Origin: Lachnospiraceae bacterium
GTDB lineage: Bacteria; Bacillota_A; Clostridia; Lachnospirales; Lachnospiraceae
Assembly: GCA_900764695.1 (NCBI GenBank)
Contig: CAAFOY010000084.1
Span: forward strand, 29,739-93,738
Reading direction: 5' to 3'
Length of the DNA: 64,000 nt
The notes under the pieces: model-generated
Told to the model about the DNA's origin: nothing
Database searches by the model: none
What the model saw: only the letters and a program-made list of their open reading frames with translations
Made by a program: the position numbers and the translations under genes
In this document: positions 18,593 through 27,872 of the stretch, piece by piece
How the letters are laid out: each line of letters starts with the position of its first letter
Numbering within the stretch: position 1 is the first letter of the stretch

Positions 18593-19738
18593 ATGGCAAA
18601 CAGAATAATGTTAAATGAAACATCTTATCACGGTTCAGGTGCAATTAACGAAATTGCAACAGAAGCAAAGGCTCACGGATTCAAAAAGGCTTTTGTATGT
18701 TCAGATCCTGACTTAATCAAATTCAACGTTACATCTAAGGTTACAGATATCTTAGATAAAAACGACTTGGCTTATGAAATATATTCAGATATCAAAGCTA
18801 ACCCAACAATCGAAAATGTACAGCATGGTGTTCAGGCTTTTAAAGATTCTAAAGCTGATTACATTATTGCAATTGGTGGTGGTTCTTCAATGGATACAGC
18901 AAAAGCAATCGGAATAATTATTGCAAATCCGGAATTTGAAGATGTAAGAAGTCTTGAAGGCGTAGCGCCTACTAAAAAGCCTTGTGTTCCTATTATTGCA
19001 GTACCTACTACTGCAGGAACAGCTGCTGAAGTTACAATTAATTATGTTATTACAGATATTGAAAGAAAACGTAAATTTGTATGCGTTGACCCACATGATA
19101 TGCCAATTATCGCTATCGTAGATCCTGATATGATGTCTTCAATGCCAAAGGGACTTACAGCTTCTACCGGTATGGACGCCCTTACTCACGCCATCGAAGG
19201 TTACACAACAAAGGCTGCATGGGAAATGACAGATATGTTCCATTTAAAGGCTATTGAAATTATTAGCAAATCTCTTAGAGGCGCAGTTGAAAATACTAAG
19301 GAGGGTCGTGAAGGAATGGCTCTAGGTCAGTACATTGCCGGAATGGGATTTTCAAATGTAGGGCTTGGAATTGCTCACTCAATGGCTCATACTTTAGGTG
19401 CTGTTTATGACACTCCTCACGGTGTTGCATGTGCCATGATGCTCCCTATTGTTATGGAATATAATCAGGAATGTACCGGTGAGAAATATCGTGAAATTGC
19501 CCGTGCAATGGGTGTTAAAGGCGTTGATGAAATGTCAACTGATGAATACAGAAAAGCAGCAATTGATGCCGTTAAGCAATTGTCAACTGATGTAGGAATT
19601 CCTTCAAAGCTTGATGCAATCAAAGAAGATGATTTACCTTTCCTTGCCAAGTCTGCTGCTGCAGATGCTTGCGCACCTGGAAATCCTAAAGATGCAAGTG
19701 TTGATGACTTTATAGAATTATTTAGAAAAATTATGTAA
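18593..19738 (+). CDS. fucO: Lactaldehyde reductase (iron-containing group III alcohol dehydrogenase)
   Basis: 381 residues from ATG 18593, chosen because AAAGGAG lies just before it and the product starts MANRIMLNET as in E. coli FucO. Closely FucO-like segments are IAIGGGSSMDTAKAIG (dinucleotide binding), VPTTAGTAAEVTINYVITD, RKFVCVDPHD and the metal site with Asp/His in GMDALTHAIEGY and His residues in HSMAHTLGAVYDTPHG. It reduces lactaldehyde to 1,2-propanediol during fucose or rhamnose fermentation. No fucose or rhamnose catabolic genes are adjacent, so it may serve a dispersed pathway or act on other short aldehydes. Confidence 0.93.
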   Translation: MANRIMLNETSYHGSGAINEIATEAKAHGFKKAFVCSDPDLIKFNVTSKVTDILDKNDLAYEIYSDIKANPTIENVQHGVQAFKDSKADYIIAIGGGSSMDTAKAIGIIIANPEFEDVRSLEGVAPTKKPCVPIIAVPTTAGTAAEVTINYVITDIERKRKFVCVDPHDMPIIAIVDPDMMSSMPKGLTASTGMDALTHAIEGYTTKAAWEMTDMFHLKAIEIISKSLRGAVENTKEGREGMALGQYIAGMGFSNVGLGIAHSMAHTLGAVYDTPHGVACAMMLPIVMEYNQECTGEKYREIARAMGVKGVDEMSTDEYRKAAIDAVKQLSTDVGIPSKLDAIKEDDLPFLAKSAAADACAPGNPKDASVDDFIELFRKIM

Positions 19739-19746
19739 GAATATTT

Positions 19747-19772
19747 GAGAGTGTGAAATACTCTCTGTAAAT
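19747..19772 (+). repeat. Solo IS-end-like sequence (IS256-type terminal repeat relic)
   Basis: This 26-bp stretch starts GAGAGTGTGAAA and ends TCTGTAAAT, and differs only in five middle bases from 63902-63927, which stands before a putative transposase start. No transposase follows here. It begins 9 bases after the fucO stop and can itself fold as GAGAGT/ACTCTC. Confidence 0.45.
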
Positions 19773-19801
19773 CCGTATTTCTATTTAGTTTTATAAAACA
19801 A

Positions 19802-19843
19802 AATAAAAGTCGAAGCTTATTTCAAAAAGTTTCGGCTTTTATT
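19802..19843 (+). terminator. Terminator after fucO
   Basis: 13-bp stem (19802-19814 with 19830-19843, including G-U pairs) around AAAAGTCGAA/TTTCGGCTTTT, followed by TTTTATT. Convergent with the holA terminator next to it. Confidence 0.7.
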
Positions 19844-19866
19844 CATATTATATACTCAGTCACAAG

Positions 19867-19911
19867 AAAGAGCATTGTGTTTTGATTTTAATCACTAACT
19901 CAATGCTCTTT
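19867..19911 (-). terminator. Bidirectional terminator behind holA
   Basis: AAAGAGCATTG (19867-19877) pairs perfectly with CAATGCTCTTT (19901-19911). It directly follows the holA stop at 19915. The T-run is better on the plus strand, so it may serve both directions. Confidence 0.65.
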
Positions 19912-19914
19912 TTG

Positions 19915-20913
19915 TTAAATTCGTTTCTTTTTTTCTTCTTTTTTACTATACTTAATTAACAGCATTTCTACTCCAATATTTTCATCCATAGCCCCTCTCT
20001 TTATAAGTTGCTCTGTTTTTATACTTTCAGCTAACCCGTCCTTAAGTTCTCTCATTTGAAAGTTTCTTGCCTGTTGTATGCTTTTCCCTGCTATAAACGC
20101 CTGAACTCCCATGGCTTTTGCCACATCATTTTTACCCATGCCCTGATTTGATAAATCTTTTGCCTGTAGCATAAGATTAAATTGTCTTGTAATCATATAC
20201 AAAATACGCATCGGTGGTTCCTTAGCTGCTATGAGTTCATAATATGAATCAAGCGTCTTTTTCTGATTCTTTGTAGAAATGGCATCAATCATATCAAATA
20301 TTTTGACAGACATCTGAGTTACGCATACTGCATCTATTGCATCTTTATCAACTACGTCTGTTTTCATACAATAACAGATTAACTTTTCTATCTCAGTGGA
20401 CAATGTTTCCATATCCGTTCCTACTTTTTGAAGCAAATACATCATATTTGCTTTTGTTATACGTTTTCCTGCATTTGCAAATAATCTGGCAGCCCATACA
20501 CTCAAATCACCTTCTGTCTGGCTTGTCATTTCGCAAATATATCCACTTGCCTTTACTGCTTTGTATAATTTACTTCTCTTATCTATATTGCTTTCTACAA
20601 ACAACATAATTGTGCTTTCAGGAATTGACTTAACATATTCAGCAAGTTCATCTCCACCTGACTTAAACATCTCTGTGTCTTCAAGCACTACTAATCGATA
20701 TTCAGCCATAAACGGCATTGTTTCAGCCACGTCGATAATTTCCTTTACATTAAGACCCTTTCCTTCATAAAAGTTAGAATTCATGGTATCTCCACCATTT
20801 ATTGCCTGAATAAGCTGATTTTTATAATTTTTAACAAGATACTCTTCTTCACCGCATAGCAAATAAACTCTTTTAAACTTTCCTGTCTTTATATCTTCTG
20901 ATAATGTTTTCAT
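19915..20913 (-). CDS. holA: DNA polymerase III delta subunit
   Basis: 332 residues, normal for HolA. It is part of the clamp-loader complex that opens the sliding clamp. Family features are the N-terminal YLLCGEEEYLVKNY, VVLEDTEMF, the conserved IDKRSKLYKAVK segment (AAA+ domain II), and the C-terminal collar domain with PPMRILYMITRQFNLML. The delta subunit naturally lacks a working Walker motif. It is the last gene of the com cluster, 262 bp after comEC; comEC-holA linkage is common in Firmicutes. Confidence 0.92.
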   Translation of the reverse strand: MKTLSEDIKTGKFKRVYLLCGEEEYLVKNYKNQLIQAINGGDTMNSNFYEGKGLNVKEIIDVAETMPFMAEYRLVVLEDTEMFKSGGDELAEYVKSIPESTIMLFVESNIDKRSKLYKAVKASGYICEMTSQTEGDLSVWAARLFANAGKRITKANMMYLLQKVGTDMETLSTEIEKLICYCMKTDVVDKDAIDAVCVTQMSVKIFDMIDAISTKNQKKTLDSYYELIAAKEPPMRILYMITRQFNLMLQAKDLSNQGMGKNDVAKAMGVQAFIAGKSIQQARNFQMRELKDGLAESIKTEQLIKRGAMDENIGVEMLLIKYSKKEEKKKRI

Positions 20914-21175
20914 TTTTATTTCTTATATCCTTATTACTTAATTAAATGCACAAATAATTTTAGCACAGAAATTCATTCCATTCATCTATTTTATTCTAAT
21001 GTATCATATTTTTATTTTTTTACGGAAAAGATTTTCATTTTCTATAACATATTTATGCTTCACAAACAATTCTTCTAAATAGTCGGTTCATTTTACTTTG
21101 GATTATCGTATTATTACTGATAATATTTAGCAAATCTCTTTTTAACATTCGATTTCATTTTGCACATAAAATCTA

Positions 21176-23596
21176 TCACTCCATCCTAAAGTCAATCTCG
21201 CCAATTAAATCTGTTCGCAATATTTCTGTATTATGCATATTTAATCTATCTATGGTTTCTATATGAGGATGTCCATAGCTATTTCCCTCACCGCATGAAA
21301 TCACGCTGTATTTGGGACTGACCTTGCTTAACAGCTTTTCTGAAGAAGAAAACCTTGACCCATGGTGTGGAACCTTTAATACTGTATATTTTTGTGCCAA
21401 ATTTTTTTCAATATTATTTTCTACCTCACTGCTTATATCTCCTGTTAAAAGCATTGAAAAATTTTTATACTTTACATCAAGTACAGTGCTGTTATCATTT
21501 TTGTCATCCATTTGATTTTTAATATCTGGATTTATGCATTTAATTTTTAATGGCCCTGCCTCTATTGAATCACCATTTTTCAAATAAAGCACCTCTACAC
21601 CCATTGCATGGGCTAATTTCTCCATCTCCACATATTCATCGTCTTTATTTAAAAGCTTTGGCAATACTATATTTCTGACCTTTATTCCTCCGTTGTCTGA
21701 CTGTTCTAAAAGCTCTCTTACCCCACTTACATGGTCATTATCAAGATGGCTGATTATTGCATAATCAATCGCCCTTATTCCTTTGTATTTAATAAACGGA
21801 ATTATTCTGTACTTCCCTACATTTTTAACATCACTGCTTCCTCCGTCAACAGTTATAAAAGCATCATGTGTCCGAATCGCAATTCCATCTCCCTGCCCTA
21901 CATCAAGAAAATTAACTTCAAATCCCGTAAATATATGCACAAATAAACTTATCGTTATTATTATGAAACTTCCAAAAACAAATATAATTTTTTTAATGAA
22001 AATTTTTCTCTTTTTTGCTTTCTTACTCTTTTTGCTTTCGACAATTTGCCCTGTTTTTGGTATTATCTTTTTACTCTCCTTATCCTCACTTTTCTTTAGA
22101 TATATTTTCATTCCTATGCACATGCCTGCAATCGTACAATAATAAATTATAACCACAAATATATTGGGTTTGCCACATATCATATTATAAAATGGAATAT
22201 GCTCTACTATCGTGCATAACAAACCATACAACTTTATAATTAGACACGCCGGCAAAATAGTTATCTTTCCAATAATTACAAACAAATATGAAGAATATAG
22301 TCCCACAAATCCACTCGCTATAACGATTCCCATTAATGGAACAATAATTAAATTTAGTAGTACTGAATACATTGGTATCTGATAATAATTCCAGGCTATA
22401 ATAGGGTTCATAACAATAGTGATGCACAAGCTAAATCCAAATGCACTCCACCTTTTTCCTTTTATATCCATAAATTTTTCTGTTATTTTCCATACAAAAT
22501 TCGCTCCTATTATTGCCGCAAATGACATTTGAAATCCACTGTTTATTATTACCATCGGATTACTGCATACAATAAGTAAAAATGCTAACGCTATCGCATT
22601 TATCCTATCATTTTTTCGTCCCAAAACTTCGCCGGCAATATTCATTATAAACATAATTGTTGCCCTTACTGTCGCCACCCCGAATCCGGTCATCATTGAA
22701 AATAACAAGATAATTGAAATTGAAAAAAACGCTGCCGGTATAAATTTAAGTTTCTTTCTAATTAATGAATACACAAACAAGCCGATTAATGAAATGTGTA
22801 ACCCGGAAATTGCCAAAATATGTGAAATTCCATTCATTTGATATAGTGACTTAATATCGTCATTAATATCATTCTTATTACCAAGCAAAATTCCCTGTAT
22901 AATCCCTCCGTTTTCCAGGTTACATATCTTAAAAACACCTACGTTATTATCATTGCAAATCTTTTTAAGTTGCCTTGTATAACTTTTCTTCAAATCATAT
23001 AATCTCTGTTTTATAAGGTTTGTCTCATTAGAAGTTATCTCTACACTGCAATTTGCTATTTCTCCATACATTCCAAGAGACTGATAGTATTTGTCTGAAT
23101 CAAAATTTCCTTTGTTTCGTGCTTTGTCAAATCTATTAATTATGCCTTTGCATTTAACATTGTTGCCGATAGATACAGATAACTCTTCTTTCGTTTCAAA
23201 AATCAAATTTACATCCTTTATTTTTTTCAAATTTCTTTTATTATTTTCTGCTAAATTCTCTATCGTTGTTTTTATTTTGTATCTAAATCCATATTTTGTG
23301 TCTGTTATCTGTAAAATTTCTCCATTAACAACGATTGTTTGTCCATTCATCTCATCTATTGATTTCTTTTTAGAAAGTTCTCCCTCAGTAATCAAATATC
23401 CAACAACCATAAAGCATAAACTTAATGTCATTAACATTACCTTTTCAATCTTTTGCTCCCTGTTTTTAAATAGTAGTAAAATAAATGAAAGCAAAACAAG
23501 CAGCACTGTTACAAATAACAATGCTGCCTGTGCATATATAGCTATCACCTCTCCAAGTACAAAAGCCAATGTTATTGTTAATATTGGTCTTTTAAT
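21176..23596 (-). CDS. comEC: ComEC/Rec2 DNA-uptake channel
   Basis: About 806 residues. It forms the membrane channel for single-stranded DNA in natural transformation. Order: N-terminal membrane segments and DUF4131 region (about 1-200), the competence domain of many membrane helices (about 220-510) with NGISHILAISGLHISLIG, and a C-terminal metallo-beta-lactamase-like domain with LDVGQGDGIAI, SHLDNDHVSG and LKVPHHGSR. The start is set at ATT 23596: AAGGAG lies 7 bases before it, it is 2 bases after the upstream stop, and it adds KRPILTIT, which matches how ComEC proteins usually begin. The alternative is TTG 23569, which has no ribosome site. Confidence 0.9.
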   Translation of the reverse strand: MKRPILTITLAFVLGEVIAIYAQAALLFVTVLLVLLSFILLLFKNREQKIEKVMLMTLSLCFMVVGYLITEGELSKKKSIDEMNGQTIVVNGEILQITDTKYGFRYKIKTTIENLAENNKRNLKKIKDVNLIFETKEELSVSIGNNVKCKGIINRFDKARNKGNFDSDKYYQSLGMYGEIANCSVEITSNETNLIKQRLYDLKKSYTRQLKKICNDNNVGVFKICNLENGGIIQGILLGNKNDINDDIKSLYQMNGISHILAISGLHISLIGLFVYSLIRKKLKFIPAAFFSISIILLFSMMTGFGVATVRATIMFIMNIAGEVLGRKNDRINAIALAFLLIVCSNPMVIINSGFQMSFAAIIGANFVWKITEKFMDIKGKRWSAFGFSLCITIVMNPIIAWNYYQIPMYSVLLNLIIVPLMGIVIASGFVGLYSSYLFVIIGKITILPACLIIKLYGLLCTIVEHIPFYNMICGKPNIFVVIIYYCTIAGMCIGMKIYLKKSEDKESKKIIPKTGQIVESKKSKKAKKRKIFIKKIIFVFGSFIIITISLFVHIFTGFEVNFLDVGQGDGIAIRTHDAFITVDGGSSDVKNVGKYRIIPFIKYKGIRAIDYAIISHLDNDHVSGVRELLEQSDNGGIKVRNIVLPKLLNKDDEYVEMEKLAHAMGVEVLYLKNGDSIEAGPLKIKCINPDIKNQMDDKNDNSTVLDVKYKNFSMLLTGDISSEVENNIEKNLAQKYTVLKVPHHGSRFSSSEKLLSKVSPKYSVISCGEGNSYGHPHIETIDRLNMHNTEILRTDLIGEIDFRME

Positions 23597-23598
23597 AG

Positions 23599-24522
23599 CT
23601 ATTCTCCTTCTTTTGTTTCATTTTCAATATAATCTAAGTTTCTAATGAAAGCGTTGTCTAACTTCACTCCTTTAAAACTTACATTTGTATCTCCATTTAC
23701 CATTATCTGAACTTTATGAACATAGTTAAGTTCTGATAATGAATTTACTATAGAATATATTGCAAGTTCAGGAGAACCAACTATCTGTTCTGTCAGAAAA
23801 TTTGAATTGAAATTTACATAACAGATATTATCAGTAGTCATAACGCTGATTAACTTTATATCTTTTGAAAAAATTCTATTGTATTCCTTTTCATCCGGAC
23901 CTTCTATTAGTCTCTTTACAATAAATTCTTCTTTAGATTCTTCTCCTGTATAATTTTCCATAACATCACATTCTTTTAAATTAGAACTATCTTCATTTCC
24001 GTAATAGAGAATAAATCTTGTTGAAAATACAATGTTATTATCACTACCATAATTATCCACAAAATCAGTGGCCTGCATATTTCCTATAATAGTTCCATCT
24101 CTTCTTGTCAACGCACTGTCATTAACGGTAAATGCAACATAATCTACAGACTCAATCTGAGTTAAAGTAAGAACTACTGCTGCTCTTATTAACACTTCTT
24201 CATCCTTGCTGATTTCAAGATATTCCTCACTAAAATCCAATGTTAAAATTCCATCCAAAAGATTGTAACTGTTTACAATTACTTTTTTAGGAATGGCTTT
24301 ACCGGTTAACTTCTTTATCATTTCATCTACCTGTTCTAAGGTATCTGAACTCTTTGTTTTATATTGTTCATTTTCAAGTTTATCTTTGTCCCGGCTAACA
24401 TAAAAAATATAATTCCCATCATATTTTTTTGTGCTGCTATTTTTTGTTTTTCCACATCCTACCGCTGTAACCATAAGTACACACACAAGAATGCTACATA
24501 TTATTTTCTTATATCTGTTCAT
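23599..24522 (-). CDS. GerMN-domain lipoprotein
   Basis: About 307 residues. The signal peptide has lipobox VTAVGC. Two GerMN domains follow: one near 85-160 (LDGILTLDFSEEYL, then LTLTQIESVDYVAF) and one near 210-295 (CYVNFNSNFL, then VNSLSELNYVHKVQIMVNG). GerMN proteins are known from spore germination (GerM) and from lipoproteins encoded with sensor kinases (LpqB-like). It is 10-25 bp behind a histidine kinase gene, so it may work with that kinase at the membrane. The start is uncertain: ATG 24522 is used, and GTG 24537 is also possible. Neither has a strong ribosome site. Confidence 0.85.
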   Translation of the reverse strand: MNRYKKIICSILVCVLMVTAVGCGKTKNSSTKKYDGNYIFYVSRDKDKLENEQYKTKSSDTLEQVDEMIKKLTGKAIPKKVIVNSYNLLDGILTLDFSEEYLEISKDEEVLIRAAVVLTLTQIESVDYVAFTVNDSALTRRDGTIIGNMQATDFVDNYGSDNNIVFSTRFILYYGNEDSSNLKECDVMENYTGEESKEEFIVKRLIEGPDEKEYNRIFSKDIKLISVMTTDNICYVNFNSNFLTEQIVGSPELAIYSIVNSLSELNYVHKVQIMVNGDTNVSFKGVKLDNAFIRNLDYIENETKEGE

Positions 24523-24547
24523 TTTATTAAACACCACGTTTCAATCT

Positions 24548-26005
24548 TTATTGTTCAATATACTTTAATGGAATACGAACTGTAAATGTAGTTCCTTCTC
24601 CCTCTTTACTATGAACTTTAACTGTACCTTCATGAAGCAATATAATATTTTTAGTTATTGACAAACCAAGTCCTGTGCCACCTGTTTCTCTTGCTCTTGC
24701 CTTATCAACTCTGAAAAATCTTTCAAAAATATGCTCCTGCTGGTCATCTTCGATTCCAATTCCTGAGTCTGCAACTTTGAGATAGAAATACTGATGATCT
24801 GCATTTAGCGATACTCTTACCCATCCATCAGTCACATTATATTTAATGGCATTTTCAACTAAATTAGTTACAACCATGTTAAATTTGACTTCATCTACAT
24901 CTGCCATTACAGGTCTGAAACTTTCAAGCACAACTTCAATATTTTTTACTTCTGCTATAGGTCTTAATCTCTTTAAAGTGCTTTCAACAAGTTCATTAAT
25001 ATTTACTGTTGAAATATTAAGTTTATCATTTCCACTGTCCATTCTTACCAGATTAAGCAAATCTGTTATTATATCATTTTCACGGTCAATTTCTTTTGCT
25101 ATATCCGTTAAAAATTCCTGATACAATTCTTCCGGCACATTTTCCTGACCTACTAAAGAATCCGCAAGAACCTTCATTGAAGTTATTGGTGTCTTTAATT
25201 CATGGGATACATTTGAAACAAATTGCTGTCTTGACTCATCCTGCTTAGCAATTATTTCAACCATCTGGTTAAATTCCCTGATTATGTTTTTAACTTCCGT
25301 CTCACCTTTTTCTTCAATATTCGCCTTCAAATTTCCGGTTGAAATACGTTCAATAGACTCTTCTATACTCTTAATAGGCTTAACTAATATTCTTGAACAA
25401 ATCCATGACATTATCAATGCAAATACTCCCAAGAGTAAATCAATAACAACTATGTAGTTAAGTATTGTGTAATAAAATTCCTTAAATGCTGTTGTTGAAT
25501 ATCTTGTATACATTGCTCCAAGTATTTTAGTCTGACTGTTACCATTTACATCTGTAACAGTAGACATTATGGGCAGTACATATTCAACATATTCCTGCTC
25601 CTCATAATAATTATATACTTCATCACCTGTCATTGCCTTTATAACACTTGAAGAAATATTTGTTTTTCCTTCGTCTGAATTATATGTGTCCTTTATTATA
25701 ATATAGTCACTATTTATAACTTCAACTCTTCCTTCAAATCCTGTAGCAAGTTGCGACATTTCTGCCTCAGCAATTTCAGAATCCTGGTTGTCCATATAAT
25801 TTTCGCTTAATATACAGTTTCTAAGTATATAATTTTGTGTTTTAAATTTTTCAAATCTTTGTTTTGAATAGTTATTGACCGCCATCTTTCCAATTAAAAA
25901 ATTCGATACAATAACCGGTATTATAATCGCAATAAATGTTATTACAAATACTTTAAATCTCATACTTGTAATAACATTTATAAATTTATCTACTATCTTC
26001 TTCAT
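24548..26005 (-). CDS. HAMP-domain sensor histidine kinase
   Basis: 485 residues. Membrane segments are at about 17-40 and 184-206 with a 140-residue extracellular part, HAMP (about 205-258), HisKA with FVSNVSHELKTPITS (His 268), and HATPase with NLVENAIKYN, DSGIGI and GGTGLGLSI. It resembles the VicK/ResE/PhoR group. It is 4 bp behind its OmpR-type partner and sits between comEA and comEC, so a role in competence or envelope stress is possible but unproven. Confidence 0.93.
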   Translation of the reverse strand: MKKIVDKFINVITSMRFKVFVITFIAIIIPVIVSNFLIGKMAVNNYSKQRFEKFKTQNYILRNCILSENYMDNQDSEIAEAEMSQLATGFEGRVEVINSDYIIIKDTYNSDEGKTNISSSVIKAMTGDEVYNYYEEQEYVEYVLPIMSTVTDVNGNSQTKILGAMYTRYSTTAFKEFYYTILNYIVVIDLLLGVFALIMSWICSRILVKPIKSIEESIERISTGNLKANIEEKGETEVKNIIREFNQMVEIIAKQDESRQQFVSNVSHELKTPITSMKVLADSLVGQENVPEELYQEFLTDIAKEIDRENDIITDLLNLVRMDSGNDKLNISTVNINELVESTLKRLRPIAEVKNIEVVLESFRPVMADVDEVKFNMVVTNLVENAIKYNVTDGWVRVSLNADHQYFYLKVADSGIGIEDDQQEHIFERFFRVDKARARETGGTGLGLSITKNIILLHEGTVKVHSKEGEGTTFTVRIPLKYIEQ

Positions 26006-26009
26006 TTAT

Positions 26010-26696
26010 TTAACCCTGGAAAAAGTATCCCATTCCCCATTTTGTATGTACGTACTGTGGCTGGGCAGGATTTTTTTCTATTTTTTCTCTTAATCTTCTA
26101 ACATGAACATCTACTGTTCTTGCATCTCCCGGGAAATGAGTTCCCCATACCAATCTTAACAATTCATCTCTGCTGTAAACTTTTCCAACATTTGTCGCTA
26201 AAAGTCCTAACAAATCAAATTCTTTTGACGTTACATTTATTTCTTTTCCTTCGATAAATAATCTCTTATCTTCTAAATCAAGCTTCATATCACCACTTAC
26301 AATAACCTTTGGCTTTTCCACAGCCTTAGGTGCCTTCTTCGTATTTCTTCGGTTTATTGCTTTGATTCTGGCCTTAACTTCTAAAATATTAAAAGGTTTT
26401 GTGATATAATCATCTGCACCGTATTCAAGTCCTAATATTTTGTCCATATCATCGCCTTTAGCCGTAAGCATAATTATTGGAACATCTGAAAATTCACGCA
26501 CCTGTTGGCACACTTCATACCCGTCAAATATCGGAAGCATTAAATCAAGTAAAACCATATCATATATATTCTCTCTGATTTTCTCTATAGCTTCTCCACC
26601 ATCATATGCACAATCAACATCCATTCCGTCCTGTTCAAGACTAAATTTGATTCCTTTAACAATTAATTTCTCATCATCTACCACTAAAACCTTCAT
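26010..26696 (-). CDS. OmpR-family response regulator
   Basis: 228 residues. The receiver has VVDDEK, phosphoacceptor Asp 51 in LLDLMLP and Lys in DDYITKPFN. The winged helix (about 130-228) has EFDLLGLLATN and the recognition-helix region DVHVRRLREKIE, ending KWGMGYFF. GAGGT precedes ATG 26696. It is 14 bp after comEA and 4 bp before the kinase gene. Targets are unknown. Confidence 0.94.
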   Translation of the reverse strand: MKVLVVDDEKLIVKGIKFSLEQDGMDVDCAYDGGEAIEKIRENIYDMVLLDLMLPIFDGYEVCQQVREFSDVPIIMLTAKGDDMDKILGLEYGADDYITKPFNILEVKARIKAINRRNTKKAPKAVEKPKVIVSGDMKLDLEDKRLFIEGKEINVTSKEFDLLGLLATNVGKVYSRDELLRLVWGTHFPGDARTVDVHVRRLREKIEKNPAQPQYVHTKWGMGYFFQG

Positions 26697-26710
26697 TTAT
26701 ACCTCTTCTT

Positions 26711-27313
26711 CTAATTTACAGTTATATCATTTTGTATATTTTCAAAAGTAGAATCTCCAATTCCTGACACATTCTTTATGTCTTCTATTGTCTGAAACTT
26801 TCCATTCTTCTCCCTGTATTCTATTATAGCCTTAGCCCTTGTTTCACCTACTCCTGAAAGACTCTGTAGTTCTTCAGGTGTCGCTGTATTAATATTTATC
26901 AAAGCATTATCACTATCTGTATTCTGCACAATATCAGTGTCCTGCTCCTGACTTTTCTTATATTCTTTCTTAGACAATATATGAATCTGTTGTCCATCAT
27001 ATACTGTCTCTGCAAGATTTAAATATTCTTTCTGGGCATTTTTTGTCATGCCCCCTGCTAACTCTATTGCCTGATATAATCTTGCTTCATTTTCTAATTT
27101 ATAAACACCCGGGCTTTCAACTTCTCCACTTAAATATACATAAATATGATTTTTATTTTCTGTATATTCATAACTCTCTTCAATTGTTTCTTCGTTAATC
27201 ATTATTTCCTTAGAATCATCGCATCCCGTTAAAATAATACCTGCACATATCATCAACACTACAATGCTTACATTCTTTGTAAAATAACTTAATTTATTTA
27301 ATATTCTGTACAT
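26711..27313 (-). CDS. comEA: ComEA-like DNA receptor, predicted lipoprotein
   Basis: 200 residues. The N-terminus ends in lipobox ILTGC (Cys 30), so it is predicted to be lipid-anchored, whereas Bacillus ComEA has a membrane helix. A SLBB domain (about 57-115, YVYLSGEVESPGVYKL) is followed by the helix-hairpin-helix DNA-binding domain (about 138-198, ININTATPEELQSLSGVG). It binds incoming DNA outside the cell for transfer to ComEC. It is the first gene of the cluster, with AAAGGAGG before ATG 27313. Confidence 0.9.
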   Translation of the reverse strand: MYRILNKLSYFTKNVSIVVLMICAGIILTGCDDSKEIMINEETIEESYEYTENKNHIYVYLSGEVESPGVYKLENEARLYQAIELAGGMTKNAQKEYLNLAETVYDGQQIHILSKKEYKKSQEQDTDIVQNTDSDNALININTATPEELQSLSGVGETRAKAIIEYREKNGKFQTIEDIKNVSGIGDSTFENIQNDITVN

Positions 27314-27443
27314 TTTTCCTCCTTTTTACGGAGTTTCCCTTAAACGTACACAATAATAATACCTAATAAAATTTCAAATCGCAATATCCAAATACCTGAT
27401 TTTATTGATTTTATTTAATATTAATCTACTTTATATGCTAACT

Positions 27444-27872
27444 TTATTTTTTAAATATAAATATACCCACAACGGCTAAAACAACTCCCACTAATTTACT
27501 CCACTCAAAAGGTACCTTTTCCACTCCAAATATTCCAAAAACTTCTATCAGATATGCAACAACAATCTGAGAAATAACAATTATCAGTACAGCCTGCGCC
27601 AGGCCAAGATTATCCATACTTTTAATTACTGTCCATGTAATTACTGCCCCTATAGTTCCACCAAGAAGCATGTATTTATGTTCTACATTAAATATTGCAG
27701 TCATACTTTCCCTGCCTGTTACAAACCATGCAATTATGCAGACAATTAAAGCTGTAAACTGTACCCAGCTGTTTGCGACCCACATACTTGAACTTTCCGT
27801 TACTTTCGTATTAAAAACTCCCTGAATACTCATTAGAGCTCCTGAAATTAATGCAATAATAAAACCCCACAT
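27444..27872 (-). CDS. Small DMT-superfamily transporter (YdcZ/DUF606 family)
   Basis: 142 residues with about five hydrophobic helices: MWGFIIALISGALMSIQGVFN, a region rich in Val/Ile, and a C-terminal KLVGVVLAVVGIFIFKK. This is the DUF606 pattern. The substrate is unknown. It follows argD by 45 bp on the same strand. Its start codon and first codons form one arm of a 19-bp hairpin whose loop holds the ribosome site, suggesting tight control (see separate entry). Confidence 0.85.
   Translation of the reverse strand: MWGFIIALISGALMSIQGVFNTKVTESSSMWVANSWVQFTALIVCIIAWFVTGRESMTAIFNVEHKYMLLGGTIGAVITWTVIKSMDNLGLAQAVLIIVISQIVVAYLIEVFGIFGVEKVPFEWSKLVGVVLAVVGIFIFKK

Noticed and set aside
23091..23645. 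184-codon plus-strand frame over the comEC start
   Set aside because: Shadow of the hydrophobic comEC N-terminus; product is Ser/Phe-rich without family features.
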